Below, in pieces: positions 47,154 to 57,663 of a stretch of DNA of 64,000 nucleotides. The translations under genes were made by a program, and so were the position numbers. The notes beneath the pieces are model-generated. The model made no database searches, was not told where the DNA came from, and saw only the letters and a program-made list of their open reading frames with translations. Origin of the DNA: Brachionus koreanus (lineage: Eukaryota > Rotifera > Eurotatoria > Ploima > Brachionidae); contig PJRA01000216.1 of NCBI GenBank assembly GCA_016987375.1, positions 1,993,522 to 2,057,521 on the forward strand. Reading direction: 5' to 3'. Numbering within the stretch: the first letter of the stretch is position 1; each line of letters begins with the position of its first letter.

Positions 47154-47773
47154 ATGGAAAAATGTGATTCCTTTTATGACTCGTATAGTACTTACTATTC
47201 TTCATTTACTTGTGATTATTATTGCTGCGGAACATGTTTAAATAAGTATTGTTGTTCATCATATTCAAATAGACTTGAGCAAATATCTTGTTCTTATGAT
47301 TATAAATATTCTGATGATTCAGATGATTATCCATTTGTTTGGATTTTTGCTATAGTACCATTTTTTATTTTTTTATTCTGTTGCATATTAGTTGTTTGTA
47401 AACAATGTAGCAATAAAACTCCAATTAATCAACACAATGTTCTTGGAATAAATCATTTTCAAAGTTAATTTTGAAACAATTTAAAAAAAAATTCTCTAAT
47501 TTTTAGTAATAATTTTTTTAATAGATCATCAAAGAAATGCTGGAGGTTCTAATATAAATTCAAATTTTTATAGTAAGATAGTTCATTATTTTTCAAATAT
47601 TTTTCTTTTATTCAATAGATTATCCGAATGTAAATGTAAATCCTAATTTACAAGATAGAATGCCTCAAATTTATTCTATACCTATGCAAAATATGGTAAT
47701 AAGGGAAGAAAACGTCCAACCACCACCTTCATATCAAACACTATTTTTTAAAGACAATGCTCGTACTTTGTAA
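47154..47773 (+). CDS. Shisa-like (STMC6-type) single-pass membrane protein 1
   Basis: Three exons: 47154-47463, 47525-47572 and 47619-47773, 170 residues. The N-terminal half is Cys/Tyr/Ser-rich with the Shisa-type knot DYYCCGTCLNKYCCSSY, then RLEQISC. One transmembrane helix follows (FVWIFAIVPFFIFLFCCILVV), and a tail with PPPSYQ near the end, a PPxY site for WW-domain proteins such as Nedd4-type ligases. No signal peptide precedes the cysteines. Family members act as adaptors in trafficking of receptors. A paralogue with the same order lies at 55332-55852 on the other strand. Confidence 0.82.
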
Positions 47774-48699
47774 TCCACTTAAATCACTAAAATAAAATTT
47801 TTTATTTTATTTTTTAAAATTTTGTAAAATAACCTAAAAGAAACACTGAATGATTTAGATAGGGAGTATTTTTTTTTCAACACTCTAAAAAAAAATCAAA
47901 TAAAGATTTCTTTTAAAAAATATTACTTTTAAGAGCCTTAAAAATTCTGAATTATTTATTTGAGTCTCAAAATTTTGGGATAAATTAAGCAAATTGAATA
48001 AAGTTCAAGTTTTTTCCTCGTGATTTGAAAGAATTCGATAATCAGAAAACTATTTAAACAAATCCTTTTTAAAGACAAATAGTTACTTTAGATGTGAAGT
48101 CGATCTATTTTTGAAATTATGATAGAAATAAATAGATCGATCCATTTAACCACCTCAGTCAATCATGAAAAGAGTATACTTTGATAAAAAGGTGATGTGA
48201 TGTATTTGGTGGAATTTTCAAAGGGTGATAGACTTTGATCTGGTTTTAGAGGCTCATGATAAATAATTAGAACGAATGTATGTTTCATTTAAAAAAAAAC
48301 ATTTTTCTTTGGTTAAATGAAAGCTAGGTTTTTTTCGAACAAAAGCCGTTAATGGTACAACAGTTGAATCGATACTCGCTGATAGATGGCTTAAGACTAT
48401 AGAGCATGTTGGTTAATATTTTGAAGAAAATTTTTGTTTTTTTATTGATGAATTTATAAAAGAAAAACAAAACAAAATATTTTTTGACTCATTGTAAGAA
48501 TTAAAAAACAAAAATAATTTCTTTTGAGAAACATGAAAAATCATTATAGTTTATTTTAACGTTAAATTTGAACTTTTTAACGAAGCCTAGAAAATAAAGG
48601 AATTTTTAAAAAATAAGTTATAACATAATTAATATTAATTAATTTTAATTGTTTAATAAACAAATTCAAATTATCTATGCGATATTTTGAAAATTTTTC
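47774..48699. other. Intergenic, AT-rich
   Basis: No gene seen. A stretch near 48110-48260 (GATCGATCCATTTAACCACC and following) is less AT-rich and may be an old transposon, but I cannot assign it. Confidence 0.4.
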
Positions 48700-49060
48700 C
48701 ACGCTCTTATATTCTAGTATCTGCAGCTTCTAACCGCGTCGTCTTGCGCTCCAATTGTTCCATCTAGCTTTTATCTTTTCCATGTATGGCATATTCCAAA
48801 TGAGATCTGACAAGTTAATAATATAGTAGCCTAACTAAAATTAAAAAATCAAAAAATAGTAAAATAAGCAATCGAATTTTGTGCTCATATTGCAAATAAG
48901 TAAAACTTTACACTTATCAATATTCAATAAAGTAGACCAGTCTCTTGACCATTTCCAAACTTTATCTAAATCCAATTGTAGACTAAGGATCGACCTGAAA
49001 CTCTTCATAGTCGATTTTTGTATCATTTGCGTAAGCTTCACATTCATTTTCGCTAATTTC
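48700..49060 (-). pseudogene. Non-LTR reverse transcriptase fragment
   Basis: On the minus strand, NECEAYANDTKI corresponds to the YADD catalytic box (here ANDT), followed after a frameshift by LDKVWKWSRDWSTLLNIDKCKVL, the conserved W..W....N..KC segment, and then pieces like SHLEYAIHGKDKS and LERKTTRLEAAD. Stops and frameshifts show it is dead. Confidence 0.7.
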
Positions 49061-49669
49061 TGTATAAAGTAACCATATTAACTAGACAAGTGATAATAAA
49101 TGAAAAAAAAAGAAACATAATTATGAATTGTGTAATGGTCACATGCAAAAAAAAAGAATGATGTAAGCGAAAATGAAATCAACAATGTCGGTAGAAACTA
49201 CAATGAAAAGTCTTCTTTAGTTGGATTCAATTAGTTAACTATTGAACTTTGAATAGAATTGATAAACTAATCTTTTTTTTTTCTGGTTACAATTATTTTG
49301 CCATTTATTAATCTGTTTATTTTTTTTTTTCGAAAGCAAACAAGTAAATTAATTTATTTTAATGTCAAATGAAAATTAATTTTAAATAAAATTTAAATTA
49401 GAAATTTTTTAAAAATATAGCAATTTTTTCTAAAAAAAAAATAAAAAAAATTCCTTAACATAAGTATACATTAGAAAATTTTGAAATTTAAATTCATCCT
49501 AAGTTACTTTAATACATGCACTATTTTTAAATTGTGTTAAGTCATCTAAATTGAAATATATTTTCTTTTTTTTTTTTCAAACTAAATTCAGAATTTTAAA
49601 GTTAGTTAGCGTGAATTATTAATCTGATAAACCTTTGTATTTCAGATATAAAACCTCAAAAAGCAAAAA
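49061..49669. other. Intergenic, AT-rich, PSMA4 promoter side
   Basis: No exon recognised before the PSMA4 ATG. Long T- and A-runs. Confidence 0.45.
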
Positions 49670-50656
49670 ATGGTATAATTTCTTAAAAATTAAATTAAAA
49701 ATTTTATAATTTTGTTTTAGTCAAGACGTTATGATACTAGGACCACCATTTTTTCTCCTGAAGGACGATTGTATCAAGTTGAATACGCCTTAGAGGCTAT
49801 TTCACATGCTGGTACCAGTTTAGGCATACTTGCTAGTGATGGTATTTTATTAGCGGCCGAAAAACGAAATACCAACAAACTTTTGGATGAACTGAACTAC
49901 TCAGAAAAAATTTATAAATTAAATGAGTAACTTGGCAAAAATTTAATTTTTTTTAAATAAAATCAAAATTAAATAGTGATATATGCTGTTCGGTGTCTGG
50001 TATAACTTCAGATGCAAATGTTCTAATAAATGAACTGAGATTGATTGCCCAAAGATATCAGTTAAACTATCAAGAGCCAGTTCCATGCGAAAATTTAGTT
50101 TCTAGTCTTTGTAATATTAAACAAGCATATACTCAGTTCGGTGGCAAGCGTCCATTTGGAGTATCTATTTTATATATGGGATGGGACAAGCAATTTGGTT
50201 ACCAATTGTATCAAAGCGATCCTTCAGGCAATTATGGAGGCTGGAAAGCTACATGCATTGGAAACAACAATCAAGTAAATTATATAAATGGTTCAAATAT
50301 TTGCTAAAATTGAATATAATTTAAAGACGGCAATTTCAATTTTGAAGCAAGAATACAAAATAGGAGAGACAAAATTAGCTGATGCATTGAAATTAGCTGT
50401 TAAAATAATGAGCAAGACTTTGGATACCACAAAATTAACTTCGGAAAAAAGTATTCATTATTTTTGTTTGAATAAAATATTAAATTTTTAAATATTAGTT
50501 GAAATTGCAACATTGACTCGGGAAAATGGTAAGACAAGGATCAAAATTCTTGGCGAAAAAGAAGTCTCCGAGCTAATCAAGCATTATGAAGATGAACAAG
50601 CTAAATTGGAAGCTGAAAAATTGGCCAAAGAGAAGGCCGCCCAACAATCCAAATAA
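49670..50656 (+). CDS. PSMA4: 20S proteasome subunit alpha type 4
   Basis: Five exons: 49670-49672 (the ATG alone), 49721-49926, 49977-50274, 50327-50450 and 50499-50656; phases agree, 262 residues (261 in human). The N-terminus [19 protein letters not shown] is the proteasome alpha signature that gates the pore. Others: [61 protein letters not shown] and a C-terminal charged tail ([13 protein letters not shown]). It is a structural, non-catalytic ring subunit in nucleus and cytosol. Splitting the start codon from the rest by a 48-base intron is unusual; the acceptor at 49720 and the SRRYD match make it sure. Confidence 0.96.
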
Positions 50657-51339
50657 TTTTATCTGTTTGTTAGCTTAAAGCTTGTTCATTCAATCAAATC
50701 GAAACATTTATCTCTTGATATTTTAATTTATTTATAAAATAAAATTCAAAATTTTTTCCTTGAATTTTAATAATGATGATTAATCTATTATATTATTTGA
50801 GAGTAATTAAATAAAAAAAATCATTTAACTCAGTATTTTTAAAAAATTTGAATGTATCTACATTTTATGAAAACTTTTTGGACACAAAAATAACTAAAAA
50901 AGTTGCATGCTAAAAGTATTTTTTTACACCAAAAGTAAAAGGAATTGGCTTAGATGGGAAAATGTAAAATTTATTGATTTTGGTATTGTTTTTGCTATGA
51001 CTTTTTTTATTTAACCCCAATCACAAAAAAATTGATGATTAATCGATGAAAATTGACAGATAAATCATTAATGAGTTAGGAATCACTTCATCAAATTCAA
51101 CGATGAAAATTACTTAACTTCATAGAAAATAATTGATGAAAAATTATTTTAGTAATCAATAACATTTTAATTAAACAAAATAAAAGCTAGGTTTTTTTCA
51201 ATAAATTTAAATTTTATCTAAACAATTTATTATAAAAATAGTAATTAATAAATTTATAAAATTTTAAAAATTTATATTTACATATATTCTGTTATGTTGG
51301 ATTAGAAAAACTTTTTTTTAGAAAAGTAATTGTTAATTT
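50657..51339. other. Intergenic, AT-rich
   Basis: Holds the PSMA4 3' end. No gene recognised. Confidence 0.5.
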
Positions 51340-51760
51340 CGCTTGCGATTAGTCGAGCTCTCATTTTCGTAAATTTTTTTATTTGATCTGTTTTCAATTT
51401 TAAAAAAAATTTTATTATTCTCAAAATCCTGTTTTACATTTTTTTGTAAATTTAGCATTAATTTCTCTGTTCCCAAATTTAAAATAATGAAACAATAGTC
51501 AAACAATTAATGGATCATTGTTTGTAAGGGTTTAAATTGATTTTTAGGGATGAACTATATTTAAAGCTTTTATTTTTGCAGATTAGATTCATTTTTGATG
51601 TTTGTTTCTTGATAACGTTTTGAAGATGGAATTTAGATAAGTTTTGGATGGAGTTTGATACCTAAAAAGGTAAGATTTTGCTCTAGCTGTAACAACTCTC
51701 CAGTTCTTGTGAAAGTAGTGTGGCATGTTTTTGTTCTGTTTATTTTGAAACCCTATGTTT
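51340..51760 (-). pseudogene. Degraded non-LTR retrotransposon fragment
   Basis: On the minus strand, NRTKTCHTTFTRTG and LEQNLTFLGIKLHPKLI match the stretch after the reverse transcriptase catalytic box (the TKFLGIKLD region), and further along FDYCFIILNL resembles the SLINYCFIILN piece at 56580-56725. Many stops. Confidence 0.5.
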
Positions 51761-52040
51761 TGCAAAACTTAACAGTTTTCTTTACATTCTGCTAATGAAA
51801 CAAAATACAAAATTAAACAGAATTAGTGGTAATGATAGCTAAATAATTTTTTGTCTGTTTTAATAAACTTTTTGAAAGACTGAATTTTTTAATAACCAAT
51901 GTTGCTCTATTTGTGAATTATCATCACCATTCGTTTTAATTATACAGACTTTAAACCAAACCTAGGATGACTGAGTAGATTTTAAAAAAGATTTTGTATC
52001 AAATTTACTACCAATCGAAGATTTAAAAATCGCTGTGGGA
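51761..52040. other. Intergenic between LINE remnant and repeat copy 2
   Basis: AT-rich; nothing recognised. Confidence 0.4.
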
Positions 52041-52145
52041 AGTGTAAATAATCAACTAGATGCATTAACCTCTGTGTCAAATCTGAGCTATTGCTCAAAA
52101 AGGTACTGGAAAAAGAGATGAGCACCTCATTATACCCATTGGTTA
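52041..52145 (-). repeat. Dispersed repeat, copy 2
   Basis: Same core as copies 1 and 3 (AACCTCTGTGTCAAATCTGA, ATTGCTCAAAAAGGTACTGG), more diverged. The minus-strand reading ISFSSTFLSNSSDLTQRL is kept. Confidence 0.6.
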
Positions 52146-53170
52146 TAAATTTGATTTTTATAGATTTTGTTAAAAAATTTAAAAGATCTGATTTTAATTT
52201 TTCAATGCCTAATTTTTCTAATTTGTCAAAGCTTTTATTTTATTTTTTAAAGAAATCGACTTTTTTATGCAATTTAAATGAAGTGCTAATCAGTCTATTA
52301 AACTAATTTTTTTAAGGTCGGAGACACTCGATCCAAAAGGTATCAGATATGACCCAAAACGTAACACAAATATTATTTTCTTTTGAGTTAGGTCAGATAT
52401 TTTCAGATTTGGAAATTTTTTATAAAAACTAACTGCATTGGATTTACAAAATATCATTTAAAAATTTATATCGCTAGGTTTTCTTGTAATTTATTAGTTT
52501 AGCTTAGAATTTTTTTAATTTCTATTAAAATTAAAATAAATAAAATTGTTGTAATTAAATTAAGATTAAATTTTTCGTGTTGTCTCTGACCCTGCTGCCT
52601 TTTTTTTCTTTAAAGGTTTCACAATATTCATGACAATCAAAAAAGCTTTGAATTTATATTTTGCTGATCAAATAGCCGTCAGTCCACGTTTTGCTGTTTA
52701 TTTTAGTAATGGAAATTAAGTAACAATTCGCCAAATGTTGTATGGCTAAATTACTATTTAAAATTGGCTTCCCAAAGAAATTTCGTTTGATTAATTGGCT
52801 TAGTCTTTATTTTCCAAAACTGAATAAAATCAACTACAGTACAAAGCTGAGTCAAATCAAAGAATCAAAAATCAAAGAAATATGAGAAGAATTTTGAATT
52901 TTGAAATTAAAAATGACTATCAGCTCATTCATTTTACAGATAAATAAACCTAATTTACTAAAAGTCTCGAATCCTTTTTTTGAATTGAATAAGAGATATG
53001 TTGGAGCTAGACTAAGTAAGTCTGTTACATCATTTATGTGCAGTGATAAACAAATAAGCAAATTTTTATTTTATAAACTTGGTTTTATTTGCTACTTCTT
53101 TTACGTTAACTGTACTTACCAAAGACCTAGAACAACCGTTTTCCAATGATTAAACTATTTACTGGCTGTG
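52146..53170. other. Intergenic, AT-rich
   Basis: No exon recognised. Short open frames on both strands around 52850-53150 overlap each other and lack any family similarity I can see. Confidence 0.4.
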
Positions 53171-53375
53171 AGTGGAAATATTTTCAAAATATCTCTGCCT
53201 AACGGGGTGCATGTTTAAACTCTTTTCATTAAAACAAGTTTCGACTGAGTAATAATTGCGGTGTAGATGATCACCTCGATGCAGTAACCTCTGTGTCAGA
53301 TCGGAGCTGTTGCTCAAAAAGGTAATGGAAAAGGAGATAAGCGCCTACACATTATCCGTTAGGATAGAATAGGGT
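53171..53375 (-). repeat. Dispersed repeat, copy 3
   Basis: Closest to copy 1 over its whole length: ACGGGGTGCATG, GTTTCGACTG, GTGTAGATGATCA, CTCTGTGTCAGATCGGAGCT, and the end AGGATAGAATAGGGT. The minus-strand frame LSNSSDLTQRLLHR is conserved. Confidence 0.65.
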
Positions 53376-53529
53376 CAATTATTATATATTATTATATAGA
53401 ATTAAGATATCTCAAATCCCCGAATCTACTGTATAATTGCTGCTTAATTATTTCTTCTTTTTTATCTGAGCAATCAAATATTTGAAAATTCTGCATCTTC
53501 TACTCTCTTTTTCGAAATATTTAATTTTA

Positions 53530-54195
53530 CCCGAGGGGACAAAAACAGGCAAAAAACACTGTTTAAACGCTGTTTAAACGTTAGCGTTTAAACGAAATAA
53601 AAACAGACCATAAACGGGGGTAAAACAGCCACAAAAAAAAATTTATTATTTTTGTCTAAAAAAAAGAATAAAGACAAGAATTTAGACAAATTTAGTCATA
53701 AATAGTTAAATTAAAATAAAATCTTACATAAAAAAATTCAACATATTTTTCAAAAATATTGTAAAGTAGTGTGTCTTTTAAGCGTTTTTAGGTGTTTAAA
53801 TAGTGTTTATGAGTGTTTGAGGTGTTTTTTTTACAGTTTTTATTATTAAGAAATATTTTAATTATTATTTTAAAATTAATATTAAATATTAAAACAAATA
53901 ATTTGATTATTTAAAATCATTCCTGAATAATAAACATGCTTAATTTGTTTTTGAAGTCCTAAAAACAGGATAAAAACAGGCTTAAAATGTATTTGGCGCG
54001 TCAAAAAAGGCATAAAAACTTTCTAAATGAAATATTTTATTTTGTTTATTAAGTGTTTTTCGCTCGTTTTTTTGGCCCAAAAACGCTCACGTTTCAAACG
54101 CAAAAAAACAAAGCGAAAACGCCCAAAAAACAGCTACCAAACGCCGTTTAAACAGCGTTTAAACAGTGTTTTTTGCTTGTTTTTGTCCCCTCGGG
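53530..54195. mobile_element. Complete 666-bp MITE, TA target site, 51-bp inverted repeats
   Basis: Left (53530-53580) and right (54145-54195) ends are inverted repeats with one mismatch in 51; outer bases CCCGAGGGGACAAAAACA. The element is flanked by TA on both sides (53528-53529 and 54196-54197), as for Tc1/mariner-type insertions. The repeats themselves contain GTTTAAAC palindromes. No transposase is encoded. The interior (from about 53874) is shared with the truncated copy at 10518-10840. The 62-residue open frame inside is not a gene. Confidence 0.9.
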
Positions 54196-54197
54196 TA

Positions 54198-55331
54198 ATT
54201 ATAAACTTTTTTTAATCTAATTTATTTTAATTTTTTTACTTATTTTTTTATTACTAATTGTTTGTTTAACTTTATTTTTATTTTAATCTGAAAGAGTATT
54301 AGGTTGTTGCAGTAAAAACAAATAAATCAATAAATTTTTTTTACATATCAAATATTAGAAAAAAAAGACGGAAAAATTTTATTATATGAATTTTTTAATT
54401 CGTATTCTTAAATTTACATTGCAAAAGAAAGTTTATGATTATTTTAGATTTCAACAATAAACTAAAAATTATTTTTATATGCAAATATTCAATTTTCCTT
54501 TTTTAATAACCCTGGAATTAATTATTATTTTTCGGATTTATGAACGGATAACTCATCAAGTACATGGAGCTCAATAAAATAAAAAATTTCGTTTAAATTT
54601 TTCCAATATAATTTGACTTTAAGTTGAAAGGCTGAAAAAAAGCTAGAATCAAAAATATTCTAACCAAAATTCCAGAAATTCAAAACTTAAGTGCTATCTG
54701 AATTTCTAATGACTTGAAAGTGGTAAACTAAGTCTTTTGAAATTCTAGGTTTCAATTTTTGTTGGAATCTAAAAAAATTGTAAAGTCTACAAAAATGAAG
54801 CAACGTAAGGTGAAATTTTAAAGCTTATTATAAAATAAACTAAAAATTTAGACTTTGATGGTTTATTAATCATTTTTAAAGTGATTGGTTTTAATATTTT
54901 GTAAAAATATTCAAAAATTATTAATAAAATCAAGATATTAAAAATTAAAATCAAATCACATGATTTTGAAACTTTACTTTAAAAAAAGTAAAACAAATTC
55001 ATAAGTCTAAATCCATTGATATGAAAAAAGTGCTTATTTTTAGTTTTTTCAATAATTAAAATTGTCACGCCCCTTATTTAAAATAAAAATATACACTTAA
55101 TTATGGAAAATTTTATGCTCTATAAATTTAAATGATTTTTAAAAGATTTGAAAATAATTCATTGAACGCCTGGATCTTAAATAAAATATTCAAATTTATT
55201 TAATCTCTTGAAAATTATAAATAACTAAGGTTTTTTTATTTATTTCTGTTGTTATTTACATCAATATTATAGATATTGTTAACAATAGAAAATTTTAGTT
55301 TTTGACTAAATTCGCAAGATTTGACAAATAC
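54198..55331. other. Intergenic, AT-rich
   Basis: No gene recognised. Contains the 3' flank of Shisa-like 2 (minus). Confidence 0.5.
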
Positions 55332-55852
55332 TTAAAAATTAGTAGTCTGTGTATTTTCTTGTTGTCTATTTTGGTCCTTCCTGACCAAAAATAATGACTC
55401 ATAAGAAGGCGGCGGCTCAAAATTTGTTTGTTTAGCTTCTATATTATCTTCACATATGGTATAAACGTCAGGCATTAATGTATTTACATGATTATTAGCT
55501 TCGTTTTCTAAAAATAAAAGAAATGAGCAAAAATTTTAAATAAGCTATTCAAACCATTGATTCCAACTCTTGCTCGATTTGTTGGGTTATTAAATTTGTT
55601 TCCAGCACAAATTAATATGCAACATACTGTTGCCACTATTGGAATGAATATTAATACGAATAAAAAAAGACTGTTTGTGGAATTATTTTGCACAAAATTT
55701 GAGCTTTGACATGTTGACTGCTCTAGCCTGTAAATATATGAGTTGCAGCAATATTTTGATGTGCATGTCCCACAACAATATGCATTACATTGTACAGAGA
55801 AGACAAACTGACCATAAGAATTATAATATGAGCTGCAAGTTTCCATCATCAT
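55332..55852 (-). CDS. Shisa-like (STMC6-type) single-pass membrane protein 2
   Basis: Two exons on the minus strand: 55852-55555 and 55507-55332, 157 residues. The start is the first of three ATGs; the third (METCSSYY) aligns with the start of the other copy. The cysteine knot NAYCCGTCTSKYCCNSY and RLEQSTC, one transmembrane helix (SLFLFVLIFIPIVATVCCILIC), RVGIN, and a tail with EPPPSYESLF follow in the same order as the gene at 47154-47773. The second exon corresponds to exon 3 of the other copy; the 48-base exon 2 there has no counterpart here. No signal peptide seen. Confidence 0.8.
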
Positions 55853-57663
55853 TACATAAAAGCACAAAATTTAAACTTGTTAAGACTTTAAAAAGTCTAA
55901 AATATTTAATTTTTATGAATAAATAAAAGATAAAAAAAATGATAAATTTATCTCTTCAAATTAAATTAATTACGCTTATATTTTTAAATAAATTAAAAAT
56001 TAAATAATTTGAATTACGAAAAGTAATGGGCTTGGAAAAGGCACAAGTTTATGACATATTTTCATGTGTAGCAAAACATTTTAAATCATAGCTAATAAGT
56101 AGTGTGCATAGTTTTGAATGCATGAAATTATGAAATTTTTGCAGACATAAAAAATTAATGTTGAGCTAAAATTTTTACTTTGAAAAAATGCTTATGCAAT
56201 AAATTTTTTACTCAAAAAATATTTAAAAACCTATTTTAATAAATAATGTCAAGCCTTCATTTAAAACCTTATTATTTAATTAAAATATTTTTAGAAAGTT
56301 AAATTTTTGAATTTTGTTAGTATTTCTTATTAGGGAGTGAATTTCCGATCTTTCATGTTTAAGGTCGTCAGGCGTTTCAAAACCTTTGGGTAGATTACTT
56401 TGATTAGAAACTAACTGTTTCTTCTAAAATGAGTTTTTGTTTTGAAATGCGTGTTAAGAATTTTATGAATAGACTAAAGGCTATTCGCTCTCTCTCGAAA
56501 TTTTGTGAAGAGTGAAAAAGAGTGAAAATTTTGTGGATAGTACAAATTGAAGCTTTTATTGGAGAATATGTGATGATTTAGAGGATCTTAATTAGATTTT
56601 TTTGTAGTCGGGCTTTGATTTTTTCAATTTCTACATTTAGTATAATGAAACAATAGTTGATAAGCGATCTAATCACAGATTTGTAAAGTAGAGTTATTCT
56701 CCAGCCTCTGCAAATTCTATAACTTGGTTTTTTGCATATTGAAGATTTAATTCAACCTCTTTTATTGAGTAAAATATAAGAATTCGTTTAAAAAAAAATT
56801 AGAAAAACAAATTTATTGAAAACAAAAAGCACATTTTTAGATAAATATCAATTTTTTATTATTTTTAAAAGAATATTGCGGTGTGATCTCACTATTTTTT
56901 AAATAAAAATTCTTTAAAAATAGTATATTTAAAAGATGAAGTAATTTCTGCTATTATTTTTATTAAATTAGAAGATAATTTTAATTATTTTTTGGAGATC
57001 ATTTAAATAAGGTATCAAAAATAATTAAATTAAGTGATCAAAAATTTTGGAGACCATTTGAATAAATATAGAGATCGTTTAGATATATCTCTTTCCTTTT
57101 AAAATTTAATTAATTTTTGAAAATTTTCAAGCTGTTTTGTTTTTTTTTTTGATAGAATCTGAGTTTTTTAAAGTAATTTTGAAATTAAATTGTTACTTTA
57201 ATTTCAAAATAAGGAATTATTATTATTTTAGATTTCGCAATCAAGACATCCTAAGCTCGGCATGATTATATATTAAAAATTCAGTTTTTTTTCTGAATTT
57301 TGAAATAATTATCGAAAATTTGGAATAAATGAAAGATAAAATGCCGTTGTCTAAAATGTAAAAAATAAATATAAATAAAAATTATCCCTAGAAAAGATTT
57401 TCAATTGTATGAATAATTACAGAGGAATACAAAAAAAAACTAAATGTAAAAAAATATATGTTTTCAAATTTAGAATGATTTATAAAAAAAAAGAGCTAAA
57501 TTTTTTTTTTTTAATTTATTTGTAATCGAAAAATAAAATCTTCACTAAAACAAATCTAATAAAACCATCTAAAAGTATATCATATAATAAAGAATATAAA
57601 TAACTAACAAACAAAATAAAACTATAAGATATAAAACAAAAAGAACAGTTAATCTTTTAAAGG
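55853..57663. other. Intergenic, AT-rich, with LINE remnant
   Basis: Other than the reverse-transcriptase piece at 56580-56725, nothing recognised. The right end is the 3' flank of the chitin-binding repeat gene. Confidence 0.45.
56580..56725 (-). pseudogene. Non-LTR retrotransposon fragment
   Basis: Minus strand reads CRGWRITLLYKSVIRSLINY, then CFIILNVEIEKIKARLQKNL, which matches the conserved LYKSLIRS...Y..... segment and the following LQ..Q region in LINE ORF2 proteins. Only about 45 residues are kept before a stop. Confidence 0.55.
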
